This document shows, one piece after another, positions 1 to 12,822 of a DNA stretch of 64,000 nt (positions within the stretch are counted from its first letter, which is position 1; every line of letters begins with the position of its first letter). Both the position numbers and the translations under genes were made by a program. Below the pieces are notes generated by a model that did not search any database, had not been told where the DNA came from, and saw only the letters and a list, made by a program, of their open reading frames with translations. The DNA lies in NCBI GenBank assembly GCA_963070105.1, contig OY718804.1, forward strand, positions 3,923,317 through 3,987,316, in the 5' to 3' direction. Origin of the DNA: Litomosoides sigmodontis. Taxonomy: Eukaryota; Nematoda; Chromadorea; Rhabditida; Onchocercidae.

Positions 1-1192
1 TTGTTCCGACCCGCAAAATCAACGTCTGCGCCAGCCGCTAGCAGCTCTTCCACTGTTTCCATCTCATCCTAATACCAATAAAAGTTAATGATGAACTTCA
101 CTATTACTGGCTATAACGATTCAGAAATACTTGTTGCAGTATCTTCTTAAAGCGTGCAAATGCTATATGTAAATAATTTCCTCTCCAAAAAAATGCTTAC
201 CAAAGGGATTTAAAAAATCAAAAAAAAAACTTATTAAAAGGATTGCAAGGATTGAAGAAACTTCACATACGCTTCTTCCACTTTGCAATTACTTACTCTC
301 ATCACAAATATTTTAACCTTATTTTAGTACTCTTGCAAAAGGTATCGCTAATACGAATGATGAAAAGAAATTGCTGCAACTACCTACAAACCTTGTAGAC
401 TGAAAAGTGAAGAGCGGAAAATCCATTTTTAGAGAGATGTTTGAGTAGCAACTCCTTTCTCGTCTCATCATTGCCGAACGCTTCAAACAGAATGGCAACT
501 TTTTCCGGCTGCTAAAATCAACTTTTTCTGCTTAAATTTCAAAAAAGCTAAGAGGAAAAGAGAGAATCACTGAATGGATGAGAGATGATTTTTGATCAGA
601 TCAGTCAGTCGGACATACCTGTTCTGAATATCCGGCGCAAATGAGATGCAACAACGATAACTGATGATCTTCGGTACGCTCATCTAAGCTTTTCAAATCT
701 TTCAACGATTCTTCCAGTGTTTTCAGTGTACCTTGACTAAAAAAACTGAACCCATTAATTACTAGTAGTTAATGAGACTAATTAACAGTTCCTGTATTTA
801 TCATCATGATAATTATATTTAAATTTTGCAAGCATACATAAAAGTACATGAGAAGATAAGGAACTTACAAGCATGCATTCTGCAACACATTCCAAACATC
901 AAAACGTGGCTTGATATCTTCATTCAATCTCGATCTTACCACTGCGTAGCCCTCACTGATTTTCTTCTTCAGTTCATCTACGCAAAACGAAATACGGCAA
1001 ATGTAACTAACTTTACGTTGCTATCAGTGAAATTTGTGAAAAGAATTAGGAACAGTTTTGCTGAGTAAATTTAAAAATTTCGTCTTAAATTTTAATTGCA
1101 CCAAAAGCAAAGTGTTAGTTTAAAAGAAAAAATGTACATATGTATATATAACCTGCACACGAAGATGGCGGACGTGACTTGTAGTTGCCCAT
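1..1192 (-). CDS. TNNI3K: TNNI3K-like ankyrin-repeat protein kinase, N-terminal part (5 exons, runs off left edge)
   Basis: Exons on the minus strand in transcript order: 1192-1153, 977-869, 736-619, 511-392, 68-1 (continues outside). All junctions are GT-AG and phases agree, giving about 151 residues. The start MGNYKSRPPSSC is nearly the start of vertebrate TNNI3K as I recall it (MGNYKSRP). A helical stretch follows (DELKKKISEGYAVVRSRL), then a leader LSLLHLICAG and the first ankyrin repeats, NGFSALHFSVYK and VEELLAAGADVDFAGRN, which align with the same TNNI3K repeats. Family knowledge: TNNI3K is a dual-specificity tyrosine kinase-like serine/threonine kinase with ten or so ankyrin repeats before the kinase domain; the kinase is not in this window. 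M-G-x-x-x-S fits the N-myristoylation consensus, so membrane attachment is possible. The worm substrate cannot be told from sequence. Confidence 0.9.
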
Positions 1193-4100
1193 AATTCCGT
1201 GCAGTGTCAAGGAATATCACGTGAAGCATAAGGCATGAGGAATTGTGCGCCGAAATATTTTGGTAAGAAAAGAAGCTATCCTTCCAATGCTACAGCTCAA
1301 TGAGCAGGCGCTCTTGTTCAATGTATGCAAGCAAGCAAGTTTCACTGAAATTTCACATATCCTTCCAAATCACTCGTCTACAGCTGTCGCTATTATCTCT
1401 CTCTCTCTCTCCCTCTCCCTCTCCCTCTCCCTCGTCATCTTTCTACATCGTACTCTTATAAGCTGTTACACATAGAGTGATTTGCAGGTGTAGCAAGTAC
1501 AATGCAATTCATTAGAAGAAGCTCTTGGTAATTTTTTTTTGTAAGCTAAGCCTGAGCGCGTCATATCCACCGATGTTATCAGTGAAGTAAACTTTGAAAA
1601 TGTTCATGGCGGTGACATGAAAGTGAAGTGATAGGGGAGAGAATTTGGTGTGACCTCTTCCCGGAAATCTATCAAATATCAAACAGTGATGCTTTATATC
1701 AAGCCATCTGGCTCTTGAACTAAACCACACATTTCTATCGTAAGTAACGCTCCCACCTGAAGTTATAATAATATTTAGCTTATATGATACATACCAGACT
1801 AAAAAAACCATACGCTGTTATGTAATTTAAATACTGGGAAAGAGAAATGAAGACTTGCAACGGTTGAAATTTGAATTACATTGATAAGCTCCAAGCTAAT
1901 CTGAATTGAATTTAAGTGAGGTTATTCGTATGAAGTTGTTGAAATTAAAATCATTTATATTAAATATTAAATGAATAGCGGAGAATAATGTTTAAATCAC
2001 AAATTTGAATTGATCACTTCAATACGATGTGCTTTTTTTCACGAATATTACTTTTATTGTTTGAATAGAAAGAGAAGCCGATTGTCAAAAACTCAAAATA
2101 AGTTCAACGCAAATTAGAGAAATCCGTAAATCATTAGTTACTTCATTAGTAAGAGGGTTTGATTTACAGCTGTCTGCTAGCCCTTTGCCATCTCCAACAC
2201 CGACCTTATACAATAACAATTAACCTCTTTGTAATTTGACCACCGCCAAAGTAACCGCACTCATAACCTTTGATGTATTATTTTGTTTTATGTATTTTCG
2301 TTTCAAGATGCCGTTTCAACTTCAATCTCACTGATTTTAAACTCTTCTTCACTTCTTATTTATTTGTAAACAACTCCCAAGATTGTGTTGATTAAGTAGG
2401 GCAACTCGTACATTATATATATGCATATGGATCCTTTGACCTGAAGATGAGTCAGTCGGAAGTCAGTCGGAGACAGAAAATAGCGATAGCGGTATAGCAG
2501 GGGTCAAGGAGTCAACAACAGTCAACTTCAACTCCCAATCACCTTCCCAGTCCACTTCATACTTACTTCCTAATTGCCATCAAATCCCTGTCGTACATCG
2601 TTGTACTACAAGAAGTGTTCCAGTACTGCTTATATTCTAAACTAATACAGATTTCCATCGCTGTAAGCGAATAAACCAATTAATTATTCATGCTAATCTT
2701 TGACCACATGAATGGACGACTATCCAAACCAAAGGAAGTTTCTCCAGCATTCACAACACTAACAGGTTACACCAAAATTTTGCTCATACTATCACAAGGT
2801 AGGCAGAAATCTTCTAGCAAATTTCAGAAACAAAAACAAACAGATTGCGACATTACGGTAGGGACTTTGACCTCATTTATTTAACGTCACTTTATTGACT
2901 TCACGGCGTATGATTGGTAGTTGCAATTTTTATGAGCAAAAAAAAAACGTACTATTCGCAGTTAGATCAAAAGAGATGTAAGGTATGTATGAGATAATAA
3001 TTACGTATAAGTAATAATTGCTCAAACTTATCTGCGTCATTTTCTAGTCAATATTTCACTTTTTTTTTGCTTGAATCAGTAATATTATGAAGTATGTAAA
3101 ACAGCTACGAAATAAAGAATAGTCTATTTCTCATTTCATAGAGACCGGAATACAGTTTTATGCAATTTTTCTATATATACTGAAACTTGTATTTAAAATA
3201 ATTTAAATTTCCACTTTTATTCATTGATTTCCCTACCATTAAGTAGGCACGGTATTTGTTGTAATATGCGGACAACGTCGGTAAAAGTATACGCGGAAAC
3301 CGGATGGAAACGGGATGCTGCGTGTATATCTGATTATCATGTGTCCCAGAAACAAAGATCCATGCATACGCGTCTGTTAAACACTACCCACTCTAATGTC
3401 AACTGAACAGTTCTCCAAACTGCATTACATTAAGTAGGTGAAGCTGTAAATTCTTTGGATCACATCTTTATATCGTATTAAATGAGGAATACCTAAAGCA
3501 ACATAAGCTTCCGTAATCTTCACGTGAAATTCCTCACTTCCTACACCATTTTTTTAAACAAGTCAATCAGTGTTAAGCGTAATCGAGTGTTTCACGTTTC
3601 CCCTCATGTCATAGTAAACGTATACTACAATCTATGTGCAGACGTTTTGGCCTAGACAGCAATGACACTGTGCAGTAATAACTTTGCAACTTGATGATGC
3701 ATCGAATTGTCTGTAATTTTCTGCTAACAGTCTAAAATGAAGCTTTTTCAGTTGCAATTTCAAATGTAAATACCAAAAGTTTCTAGAAATAAAACTTGTT
3801 ATTAACTTAATTAAAACAAAACATGCTAAAATGACATCAAAAGAAACGCTGTAAATACACATGCGAAAATCACATAAACATCCACGACAGTAGCAAAAAG
3901 TTTGAGATATAAACGAACAGAAGGGAAAAACTGAAACAGAAAACCGATTCCTGTCAACCGAATCACAATTAAAAACCACACAACCTGGAGTACCGGAAAC
4001 GTCTAACACTAACAATCAACCATGAAAGAGATGTGAAATGAGAATCAATTACAACAAATGACAAGTAAATGAAATATCAAAGATAAATAGTGAAGTAAAG

Positions 4101-4840
4101 TAAACGAGGCAAGAATAAGTGGGGCAAATGAGCTTTTGAAACAGTAACAAATAAATAAATAAAAATGAGAAATGGAAGCTGAAGGGACATAAACGATATG
4201 CTGCAAAGCGACTTCACCCTCTTATCACACTGATAAGTTAGCATAGCGCTCTTTGGTAAACAAATATTTGGAAAAAAACAGAAAAAAAAACATAGTGATC
4301 TACAGAAATGAAAATTTTGATTGTGGATGAATTACCGTCATTTTTGCTGAACCAAAAAAAATTTGTCAAGTAATTTATCAAAAATTTAGCATAGAAATTT
4401 CCAAGTTTTGTGTCATTTTCCACATCATCAAATGGAAGAAAAATGAAGTGCTATTTCAAAAACACACTTTCTGTTAATTCATTAATATTTGATAGATTGT
4501 GACAGAAAGAAAAAAATAAATAACAAATAAAGACAAAAAAGAAATACTTTTACAAGCAACCAATTAAGAGATTTCTTCCTTAAAACATGGCATGGTTGAA
4601 GAAACGATTTCCCTTTTTCTCAATTTTTTTCTATGACAAACTAGCAGAAAATATTGTAGTTAAAATTCTCAGTTAATTTTGAAATTAAAAAACGTTGATA
4701 CCTTTTGAGTCCCTACCATGACTGCATAACGAATGACATACTTCGAACTCACCACATTTAAATGATTGATTTGTAAAATTCATTCATTTAAAAAATTCAC
4801 ACAAATAAATGAAACGGCACATAGCATAGCAAATTTGTTA
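1193..4840. other. Intergenic, 3.6 kb
   Basis: Lies between the TNNI3K-like start and the 3' end of the Myb/SANT-like gene. Short open frames here show no family motif, splice phasing or composition that sets them apart from chance. It holds a CT-rich microsatellite near 1.4 kb and otherwise ordinary AT-rich sequence. It presumably contains the TNNI3K-like promoter, but I recognise no core element. Confidence 0.6.
1396..1433. repeat. CT / CCCTCT microsatellite
   Basis: A run of CT dinucleotides passes into CCCTCT hexamer units, about 200 bp upstream of the TNNI3K-like start codon (the gene reads leftwards). A pyrimidine-rich simple repeat; a promoter role is only possible. Confidence 0.9.
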
Positions 4841-7800
4841 TTACAAATCGCTATCATCATCGTAACTTTTATCGCAGTAACCATTATCATGACAAGTGCT
4901 AAAACCAGATATTCCAGTCATTGCTGACATTATTTCCCGTTGCACATTAGTATTTACCGCAGTCTTCACCAGATCGGATACCTTTTCCAAAACACGTGAT
5001 ATTTGAAGTTGATGTTCAACTGATTTCTGAAACAATTTATGAATAATTTAAAGTAACTTGAATGATTTTAATTTTAGATACATTGATTAAATAAGCTTTT
5101 ATCCTACATCACAGTAATCCTATCACTATAAAAAGAATGAGTAAAAAAACCTGCCAAATAGAAAGAAATTTCATTGAAATGGCTACACGTTAAGAGATAG
5201 CAAATTGTGATGAATTCAATTACAGATTTCATAATTAGAAGTGTGTAGTTTTAGGTGAAAAGCAATTAACTGTTACCTGTAACAGTTCATTTTTCAACTG
5301 TTTAATTTCAGCATCACGATCAGCAATAATGGCCAACAATTCCACTGATGAGAGACCAGGATTGGCTGAAATACGTTGACCAACGTTACCAGCATGATTC
5401 ACGAACCCTTAAACGGACGATTCACACTATAAATCTACATTCTTCGGACATTGCAAAGATGGATGAGAAGGACGACTACTTTTTTTTTTAAAAAAAAAAA
5501 AAGAAAATCACTGAGATGCCACTGTCTTAAGTATGTCGATGGTCTACGTCATAGATGCCTTAGACAATTTCCCTGTTCCTTCAGAACAAGCAGCAGCCGG
5601 TGATAAATGAATATAACTTCTAATTTTTCGCTTTGAACTGTTGCATCCTTAAAAAAAAATACTTTTGAGATTTCGGTCCTCACATCACAAAAACAAACCA
5701 TTTTTCAAATCAATATTAGACTTCCGATCCCTTGATGTTAACCGAGGTAAAAGAGTCGGTGAACCAGGCCGTACTTGAGAAGTGCCAGTTATAGTACTTG
5801 TTCCACTTGACACCGGAGTTACCAAACGTGTTAGCAGATCAGAATTACTCGAAGATGCATCCGAATCCAAGCTACAGAAAGAAAATTACAAATCTCTTCT
5901 TTTACTTGATCTGTTTAATAAAGCAAATGAAATTTTAATCGATCTATGTTAGCTAATTATCCGGATAATCTTTCCTTTCACATTTTAATCTTATCCTTCC
6001 AGCCCTACTTTGCCCTTTTAAAGCAATTAAAAATGACAAAAAGAGAGAATTCATTTCTTGATAATTTTTTTAAATGTTTTAGAAGAATATTAGTTATTAT
6101 ATTATTTACTCATATTACTTACTCAGCAGAAGCAGCTCCATTAATGCTACCCGTATCGGATCGTGACGTACCACATGTACCGCCACTACTGTTAATAAAA
6201 GAAAGCAATTGAGATTTCCGCCTATAGTTTGCATAAAGTTTCTTGGTTTGCTCTATTGTTAAATCACCCAGTTCGGATCCATACTTTTCATTAGTTGCAT
6301 CGGTAATCTGCTTCCAAACTTGATTACGCTCAGCATTAATATGATACAACCTTAAACAATAATAAATTATTGACGTTAAAAAGAAAACCTTTGATTCCAA
6401 ATTACCTTAACCCAAGAACAAGTTGGATGAATGTCAAAGGCTACACATGTAAAAGACATATTAGTTGGAACACTGCTATGTGAACTTCGTGTTAAATTTG
6501 TTTTATTTAAAAGATTTAACTAGAGAAACTGGAGAAAGTTATTTCAATATTCTCAGTCGCACTATTTTTTAAAATAAATTATTCAAAAGAAAGCACAGAT
6601 AAAAAAAAGAGTGCTATATAAAAAAGATCAGAGAAAAAGAAGGAAGTTTGAAAAAAAGTATTGCATTCGCAAAATCGTCTAGAGATGAAAAATGAGGTAA
6701 AAAAATATCTTGAACAAAATATTTAAAATGAGCAAAAGCAAAGAAGAAATTAAGAATAGAAGATGAAAACGGAAGAAAAAGACAAGAAAGAGAATTAAAT
6801 TATGGAAAAATCGAATTAAGGGTAGATAGTGGATGAGTAAACTGTAGCCTGATGAAAATATGGCATACCTTGAATGGCTGTCAAAGACACCATTGAATGT
6901 TTCAGCTAATTTACAGACATACTGTCCACGTTCCTTCTTCTGTTGGTTTGCAATGACCGTTGCAGCGGCAACAGCTGCAACAGCTTGTTGTCCAGGTAGC
7001 ACTAAACCATCAGTTGAGCTGGATGATGAAGACGCAGAGCTGAAAATTTTACTCATCATAGCTACCATTATTAATTTTTATTAATTCAGTGAAAAATATG
7101 GCTAACGATATGTCGTCAAAAATAAAATCTGGGTCGTACTCCGAAACAACTCAAAAATGCCTTTAATATAAACTTCAGTTCATGCGAAAGCACTGAAATT
7201 TGATTTATGCAAAATACGGGAGAAAGAAAAATAAAGAGACAGAGAAGGGGGAAAAGGAATGAGATAAAGAAACAGGAGAAAAACAGAGAAAATATTACTT
7301 TGAATTAAAAGCAAAAATGAAGTAACAATTAACCACTGTGCAAGAAATTGCAGAAGGTCTTTTGACGGTTTGTCGTCTTCTCGCACAATATCTTCCACCG
7401 GTAAAGAAGCAATATCATCCGTTTGCTTCATTTTTAACGTATCTAAAATTACTGCTTTATTAAATAAAATTAAAAATTAATTAACAATAATGAAAATAAT
7501 GACCGATATCAGAGATATCTCGCTAAAATCTTTTTATTCTTCCCCCACCTGTATTATTTTAGACCACTCTCCTGTCTGAGCCACCCATTCAATTTGAATT
7601 TCAATCAATAATGATTTCGAAAAACTGTTGGGACAAATGAATCGAATAACTTTCCATTAAGATTAAAAGAACCTACTTGTATCACAACAAATACCATCTA
7701 CAACATCATTTGCTTCTAATAACTCATCAACATCTATTGGTTCATCAATTTGTCCATTTGTGGTCACATATGCTGTTGCATTACCAACTCCTGCAATTGC

Positions 7801-10516
7801 AGCTGCAGCTTGCTGCTGCTGCTGCTCCTTATATGTACTTGGAATTAAATCAGAATGAATCGCATGAAATGTAAGTCCATAATTGGTCGGGTCTTTGCGT
7901 TTGTAGTATTTACATAGTTTTTTGCATTGCTCAAAAGTTAGCATATTTAGATGAGAGTATTTCTTATTGATTTCCTCAGTTATTTTGCGCCAAATTTTAT
8001 TACGCTCCATATTTGCAGCTGGCGAACGTGAAGCACTATCCTGTAACAACAAGAAAAAAAATTGTAAATTTTTAGAGAGTCCATTGAAGAAAAAAACCCT
8101 AGCAATTCAAGGGAGAAAAAATGAAACAAAATTCATATTGTAAGAAATAATTTTATTTTTCAACGTTTATTAATCTAAATTTCATTTAAATCAGACATAA
8201 TTCAAGTGTGCAGTATTTTTTTGTGTGCAAACTAACACAAGATATCTCAATTTACAAGTATTACTATAGAAGAAAAAAATGTAAAAAATGAAATAAGTGA
8301 AAGATGAAAATGTTAACAAACCACTAATGCTTCATATCGACCTGCCATTGCGACAATTTCTAAGCCTCGCTCACGATTCATACGATTGATATCTGCTGCT
8401 GTTATCAATGGTGTTTGACTATAATTCAATGTTTTTTTTTCTTTTCAATTAAATACATTAAATTCGTTCTCAAAAAAAGAAAAATGAAAAATCGAGATTT
8501 CAATGACATAAAATTAGTTACTTAAGATTACTTAAGGCGTATTAGCATCTTCAATATTTTACAAATATTTAAATAATCGAGCTTACATTGAGGAGCCAAA
8601 AACTTGAGCGAGTGATTTTTCATTAGAATGTAACAAATCAGCCGTATCATACGGTGAAATAATTTGCTCCGATATTGTATCCGTGGATGTTTGCCTAGAA
8701 AAAGAAAAAAAATGATATTTTCTTCTATTCAAATATCATTTCCGATTATTTGTTATTTTCATTACTAAGTTTATCGTTTAAATTTAAGTTTCAGAAATAG
8801 ATTTCATTTATATGTTGATTTATTGAAGTGTTAACTTTTTATGAGAAGCGATGGGGCGTACCTTTTAATAAAAGCGCAGATGTGCTACATATCCTCCCTT
8901 ATTCCATGGTTGTTTTTTTTATTTTTTTAAATGATACATGAATAAATTGAATTCAGAATTACATACCTGCTCTGTGCATCATTATCTTCGTTTATCACAA
9001 CTTCTACCTCACTTTTAGGCATTTTCATTTTTGGACTAAAAAAAGATGGGGAAAAGTGAATGCTCTTTCTTTGCAAAATATGAAAAATAATAGCATTGAA
9101 TAAAAAAGTCACAGTCACAGAAAAAGTCAACCATGGACAAAGTCACCCACAGCCACAAAAAGTTACAGAAAAAGATAGTAAATTTTATATGTTAAAGGAT
9201 GAAAATGAGGTAAGAGCAAGAAGTGCATTAAATCAAAGGTAATTAATTGTTACACAGAAGAACACTTTTGTTGTTGCAAGAAAAAAAAAACTGATCCCGC
9301 TGGAAGGAAAGGTAAGGAAGAGTGCTTCTGCAAGCTTTCAAACAATTATTTTCATTTTGGAAATAAAAAAAAGACAGAAACGAATTCAAAACCAACTCGC
9401 AATCACTTTGTTCATCGCTGATCGCATTGCTAGCGCTTCGTTTTGCAGCCAGTTTTTCCGATTCTGCTGGTGCTGAAGATGATGATATTGGCGATGAAGC
9501 GGTTGGAATCTCATTCATTACTTCTGCAAGATGTTTTGAAAAAACTAGACGTAAGATACGTTCAACGGCACGTGAAACACGTTGTTGCTTTATGTCCAGC
9601 ACGCTTTCTGAAATTAAAACAAGAGTAATGATAAAAATCGATCGTTCATAACGCACAAAAATTGACCATTACTGGAAGAGTTTTTATTCGACGAATTTTT
9701 AAAGGCTCTAAAATTTGAAGAGATTAAAAAACGAAAAAGGAATTCCGTTTCCAAAAATTTTAAAAAGCTATTAAAAATTGATTTGATTTGAAGAATTAAG
9801 GAATTCTTCTTTTGAATTGTACATATTATCGTTTGAAATTGTGGGACATTTTCAAATTGAAACTGAGTTGAAGAGGAAAATTCGCTTCTGATAAGTCCAA
9901 TAGGTCAACACATTCCACTGAGCACGGCTTTTCACATTCAGTGAAAGTTAAATTGCCGAGATTGAATGAATGAATGAGTTTCTTGGGTGATAATCAATTT
10001 GCGGAGAACTATATCATTTTAATTATTTCCTAGTGGTACCATTGTTCATCGATTAGTTGAAGGGTAGAGGTCGGAAATGTTTATGAACGTTTATTAGGAC
10101 GAATGGAAATAATCGGTTGCAGAGAAGATGTATGATCAAATGATACCGATAAGATGGCTATAAAGTGGACCGAAGGATTATGTCCACACTGTCACTAATT
10201 GCAAGAATGATGGACGCATGCGGTAATGATGCTTATGAGACAGCTAAGTTCGAGCTGGGTCATTTGGGAAGTAGAAGAGATCTGAAGATCCGGTCACGGA
10301 ATGCAACGTTTTAGATGGCGGAAAACTGTGTCGAATTGGTCGTGTGTATTTGTCATATGAGTAATGTTTGATGTTCATTTCGTGACGGGCGATCACACGA
10401 CGGATGGAGTACAAAGGTAATGAGACGCGGGAAGGACAGGTAGTGGTGCGCCCGACCCGACCGATTGCTCCCATTTCTGGTGCTCCGTCCGCTACACTGG
10501 TGGTCCCATTCGCCAT
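4841..10516 (-). CDS. Putative DNA-binding protein with two Myb/SANT-like domains and a C-terminal coiled coil
   Basis: Twelve exons: 10516-10462, 9607-9397, 9035-8967, 8694-8587, 8418-8322, 8040-7677, 7442-7334, 7039-6869, 6350-6123, 5871-5699, 5407-5277, 5026-4841. They total 1902 nt, 633 residues plus stop, and all phases agree. Two similar modules are visible, about residues 163-230 and 378-437. Each has a helix, an ERNxxW core (ERNKIWRKITEEINKKY; ERNQVWKQITDATNEKY), a TFEQ/TIEQ turn and a basic KKLCKYYKRK or KKLYANYRRK end, as in the Myb/SANT-like (zeste/MSANTD) fold. Between them lie a Q5A4 tract near residue 255 and an acidic EPIDVDELLE stretch; Ser/Thr-rich linkers follow. Residues 550-597 form a likely coiled coil, so it may dimerise. 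Exon 1 is the least certain. The ortholog is unknown to me; transcriptional regulation is inferred from the fold. Confidence 0.83.
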
Positions 10517-12019
10517 AAAAATCTATGAAATTGGGGTTAGGATTTAACTCGTGAGTCTCTGATGGTCAATAGCGACAGACGAGCACGAGGATGAGAATGA
10601 GGCTATTTGAGGATAGAACGAATGAGGAACTTCACACTAACTGATGAAGTGAACCGATCAAAGTATGGACAGTTAAAAGTGTTGCTCTGACTGGTGTGGT
10701 GCTCCTCTGCTATTAGTATGAGAACGAGTGCTGGCTCTAATCGTAGGTAGTTCACCAGTTCACCAGGTGGCATAATACCCTCCTCTCTCTCTCTTGTTCC
10801 ACATTTCGTTATAGTTCATTCGGGATAGGAAGTGTAGAACAGCCAAAATTCATGACACACACGGTGCACGAACACACACATACACACCAGCCGAACACAC
10901 TTTAAATCATAATTTTCTGGTTGGAGGACGAGATCACGACATGCACAGAGACATGCACATGTACGCTGCACGTTGCACGCTGCACATGCACATTGCACAT
11001 GAAATGATATAACAAAGGCGTGGAAACCACCTACTCCATCTCTCCTCCTCCTTACTATTTCATTTCTAAAACCATTCATTCCATGCACCACCATTTCTTC
11101 GCCACATTTTTCGAAATTTGAAGAACGAGCACAAGGAGTGGAAGAAGCAAGAAGAGCAGGACCTATCAACCCCTCCGATCGTCCATTTGCCCCCTTCCTC
11201 TGTCCAACGCTATTCCCTTACTACCATCGTGACGTCGCTGTCATCGATCGCCTATCGCCGCTGTCATGACAAGAACTACTGCTGCCACTGCAAAGGGTAA
11301 CATCAAGTTCCGGAGTGAAAATATTGCGAAACACTTCAGGGAGGAAACAATGCCCCGTCCGTGATACTCGTACCGTAGCACTGTCACCTCTTAACACCAC
11401 AAGCACGGAAGTAAGTGTCGTAGAGACGAAAATCAAGTTAGATAAGTTATGAAGAAAGTGAACTGGATGAGAAGGTACGGTACCGGTTGGAGGAGCTTAA
11501 ACACTCCGCTTTGTAACAGCACAGATGGAAGATGTCATCCAAATATATTTGCCTTTTTGCATATTTAGAAATCTTAGAAACTTAAATAAACCATATTCGA
11601 GTGGAATAACTATTTGAAAAGAAAAATCATTTTTGAACAATGAAAACGCTTATTTATGAAGTAATCCCGAACGTCCCAAGTGGCACTTCCCCTTCATCAA
11701 TAATTAATAAATAGCATGTAATATTGTTTTAATATACGCTTTTCTCGTACTAACTAATCAGTTAAAATTCCTTCGATAATTGCTATAACTAACAATTTCA
11801 TTCTTCCTTAATCACATAAATGATTGCAAGAGAAGTGAGTTGCAAAATTTTCAAGAATAGTTCATAGCTACTGCTACCGTAAGCTAATCGCCGTTGCAAT
11901 AGCAGTAGCAGCAACTCCTCTTCTACACATCAATTTACAACAAAGTTTTACAGCAAAGTGACTAGCAACGGTAGCTGAACTACTCCTACTGCAACCTTTT
12001 ACGACTACCAGCAAACCAT
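10517..12019. other. Upstream region of the Myb/SANT-like gene, less AT-rich, no gene seen
   Basis: Base composition is more balanced than in the flanks, with many CG dinucleotides. Around 10930-11000 there is a patch of overlapping TGCAC/GCACA words, and around 10850-10890 CA-rich sequence. Open frames overlap one another on both strands and show no domain or splice phasing, so I treat them as chance. This is the likely promoter region of the gene starting at 10516. Confidence 0.5.
10523..10534 (-). promoter_or_regulatory. Splice-acceptor-like site before the Myb/SANT-like gene start
   Basis: On the minus strand AATTTCATAG lies six bases before the proposed ATG at 10516. This suits a spliced-leader acceptor or the end of a 5' UTR intron and supports the start choice. 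No outron was tested. Confidence 0.45.
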
Positions 12020-12071
12020 ATTATTAATAACAATATTATTATTATTATTATTACTGCTACTGCTGCTGCTA

Positions 12072-12107
<36 letters not shown>

Positions 12108-12117
12108 GCTACTACTA

Positions 12118-12151
<34 letters not shown>

Positions 12152-12175
12152 CGCTGCTGCTGTTTCTGTTTCATA
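12020..12175. repeat. Compound triplet microsatellite, ATT / GCT / ACT
   Basis: Reads in order: ATT units, TACTGC/TGC units, a long run of ACT, one GCT break, more ACT, then GCT/GCC units. All three forward frames stay open, which explains the Val-, Ser- and Asn-run open frames on the minus strand. It is the inverted counterpart of the array at 12415-12549. Confidence 0.95.
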
Positions 12176-12414
12176 AATTAAAGAGTGAGAAAAGCGGAAG
12201 AGGAATGATATAGGCCTGGCGATCTTGTTTTTCAGGTAATAAAGAAAGCCCATCTTTCTTTCACCTCTTCTTATCTCATTCCTCGGCGAAGAGAATGGGA
12301 GAAGAGGAAAGGAAATCAGCAATGAGGTGATGCCGGCAAAGCATCAGCCCATACCATTCATCCAAAACCACCATCATGAAACCCTTGAAACCTGTTTGTT
12401 TGTGGTAGTAACAT

Positions 12415-12515
12415 ATAGCAGTAGCAGTAGCAGTAGCAGTAGCAGTAGCAGTAGTAGTAGTAGTAGTAGTAGTGGTAGTAGTAGTAGTAGTAGGAGGAGG
12501 AGTAGTGGGAGTAGG

Positions 12516-12549
<34 letters not shown>
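12415..12549. repeat. Compound triplet microsatellite, AGCAGT / AGT / AGG / ATC
   Basis: AGCAGT hexamers give way to AGT triplets, GGT/AGG variants, then ten or so ATC units. It resembles the reverse complement of the 12020-12175 array, about 240 bp away, so the pair could fold into a long imperfect hairpin. Open frames here encode only Ser, Ile, Asp or Thr runs. Confidence 0.95.
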
Positions 12550-12798
12550 AGCAATCCCACCTCATGATAACAGCGATAAAGGCAATGCATGATGACAAGA
12601 ATTTTCCTTTTTTTTCCCTCTCCACCGAAGCAACAAGAATACATTTAGCCAACTGGTAAACATCACTGAAACCTGAACTTCGATGAACGAGCGAAATTAT
12701 CAATGGGACGAAAGTTGTCAACTAACTAACGATTGCAACTTGAAATGAGAAGGAATGAGTGCTTTGTTCTCATTTAATTCCTTCCTCTTTCACAACCT

Positions 12799-12822
12799 CT
12801 CTCTCTCTCTCCCTCTCTCTCC
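12799..12822. repeat. CT microsatellite
   Basis: Short run of CT dinucleotides with one CCC interruption. Confidence 0.85.

Noticed and set aside
1193..4840. TNNI3K-like and Myb/SANT-like genes as an operon
   Set aside because: They share a strand, but the 3.6-kb gap is long for an operon and I saw no trans-splice site before the TNNI3K-like start.
12005..12721. Overlapping Val-, Ser-, Asp- and Leu-run frames
   Set aside because: Products of the AGT/ACT/ATC arrays.
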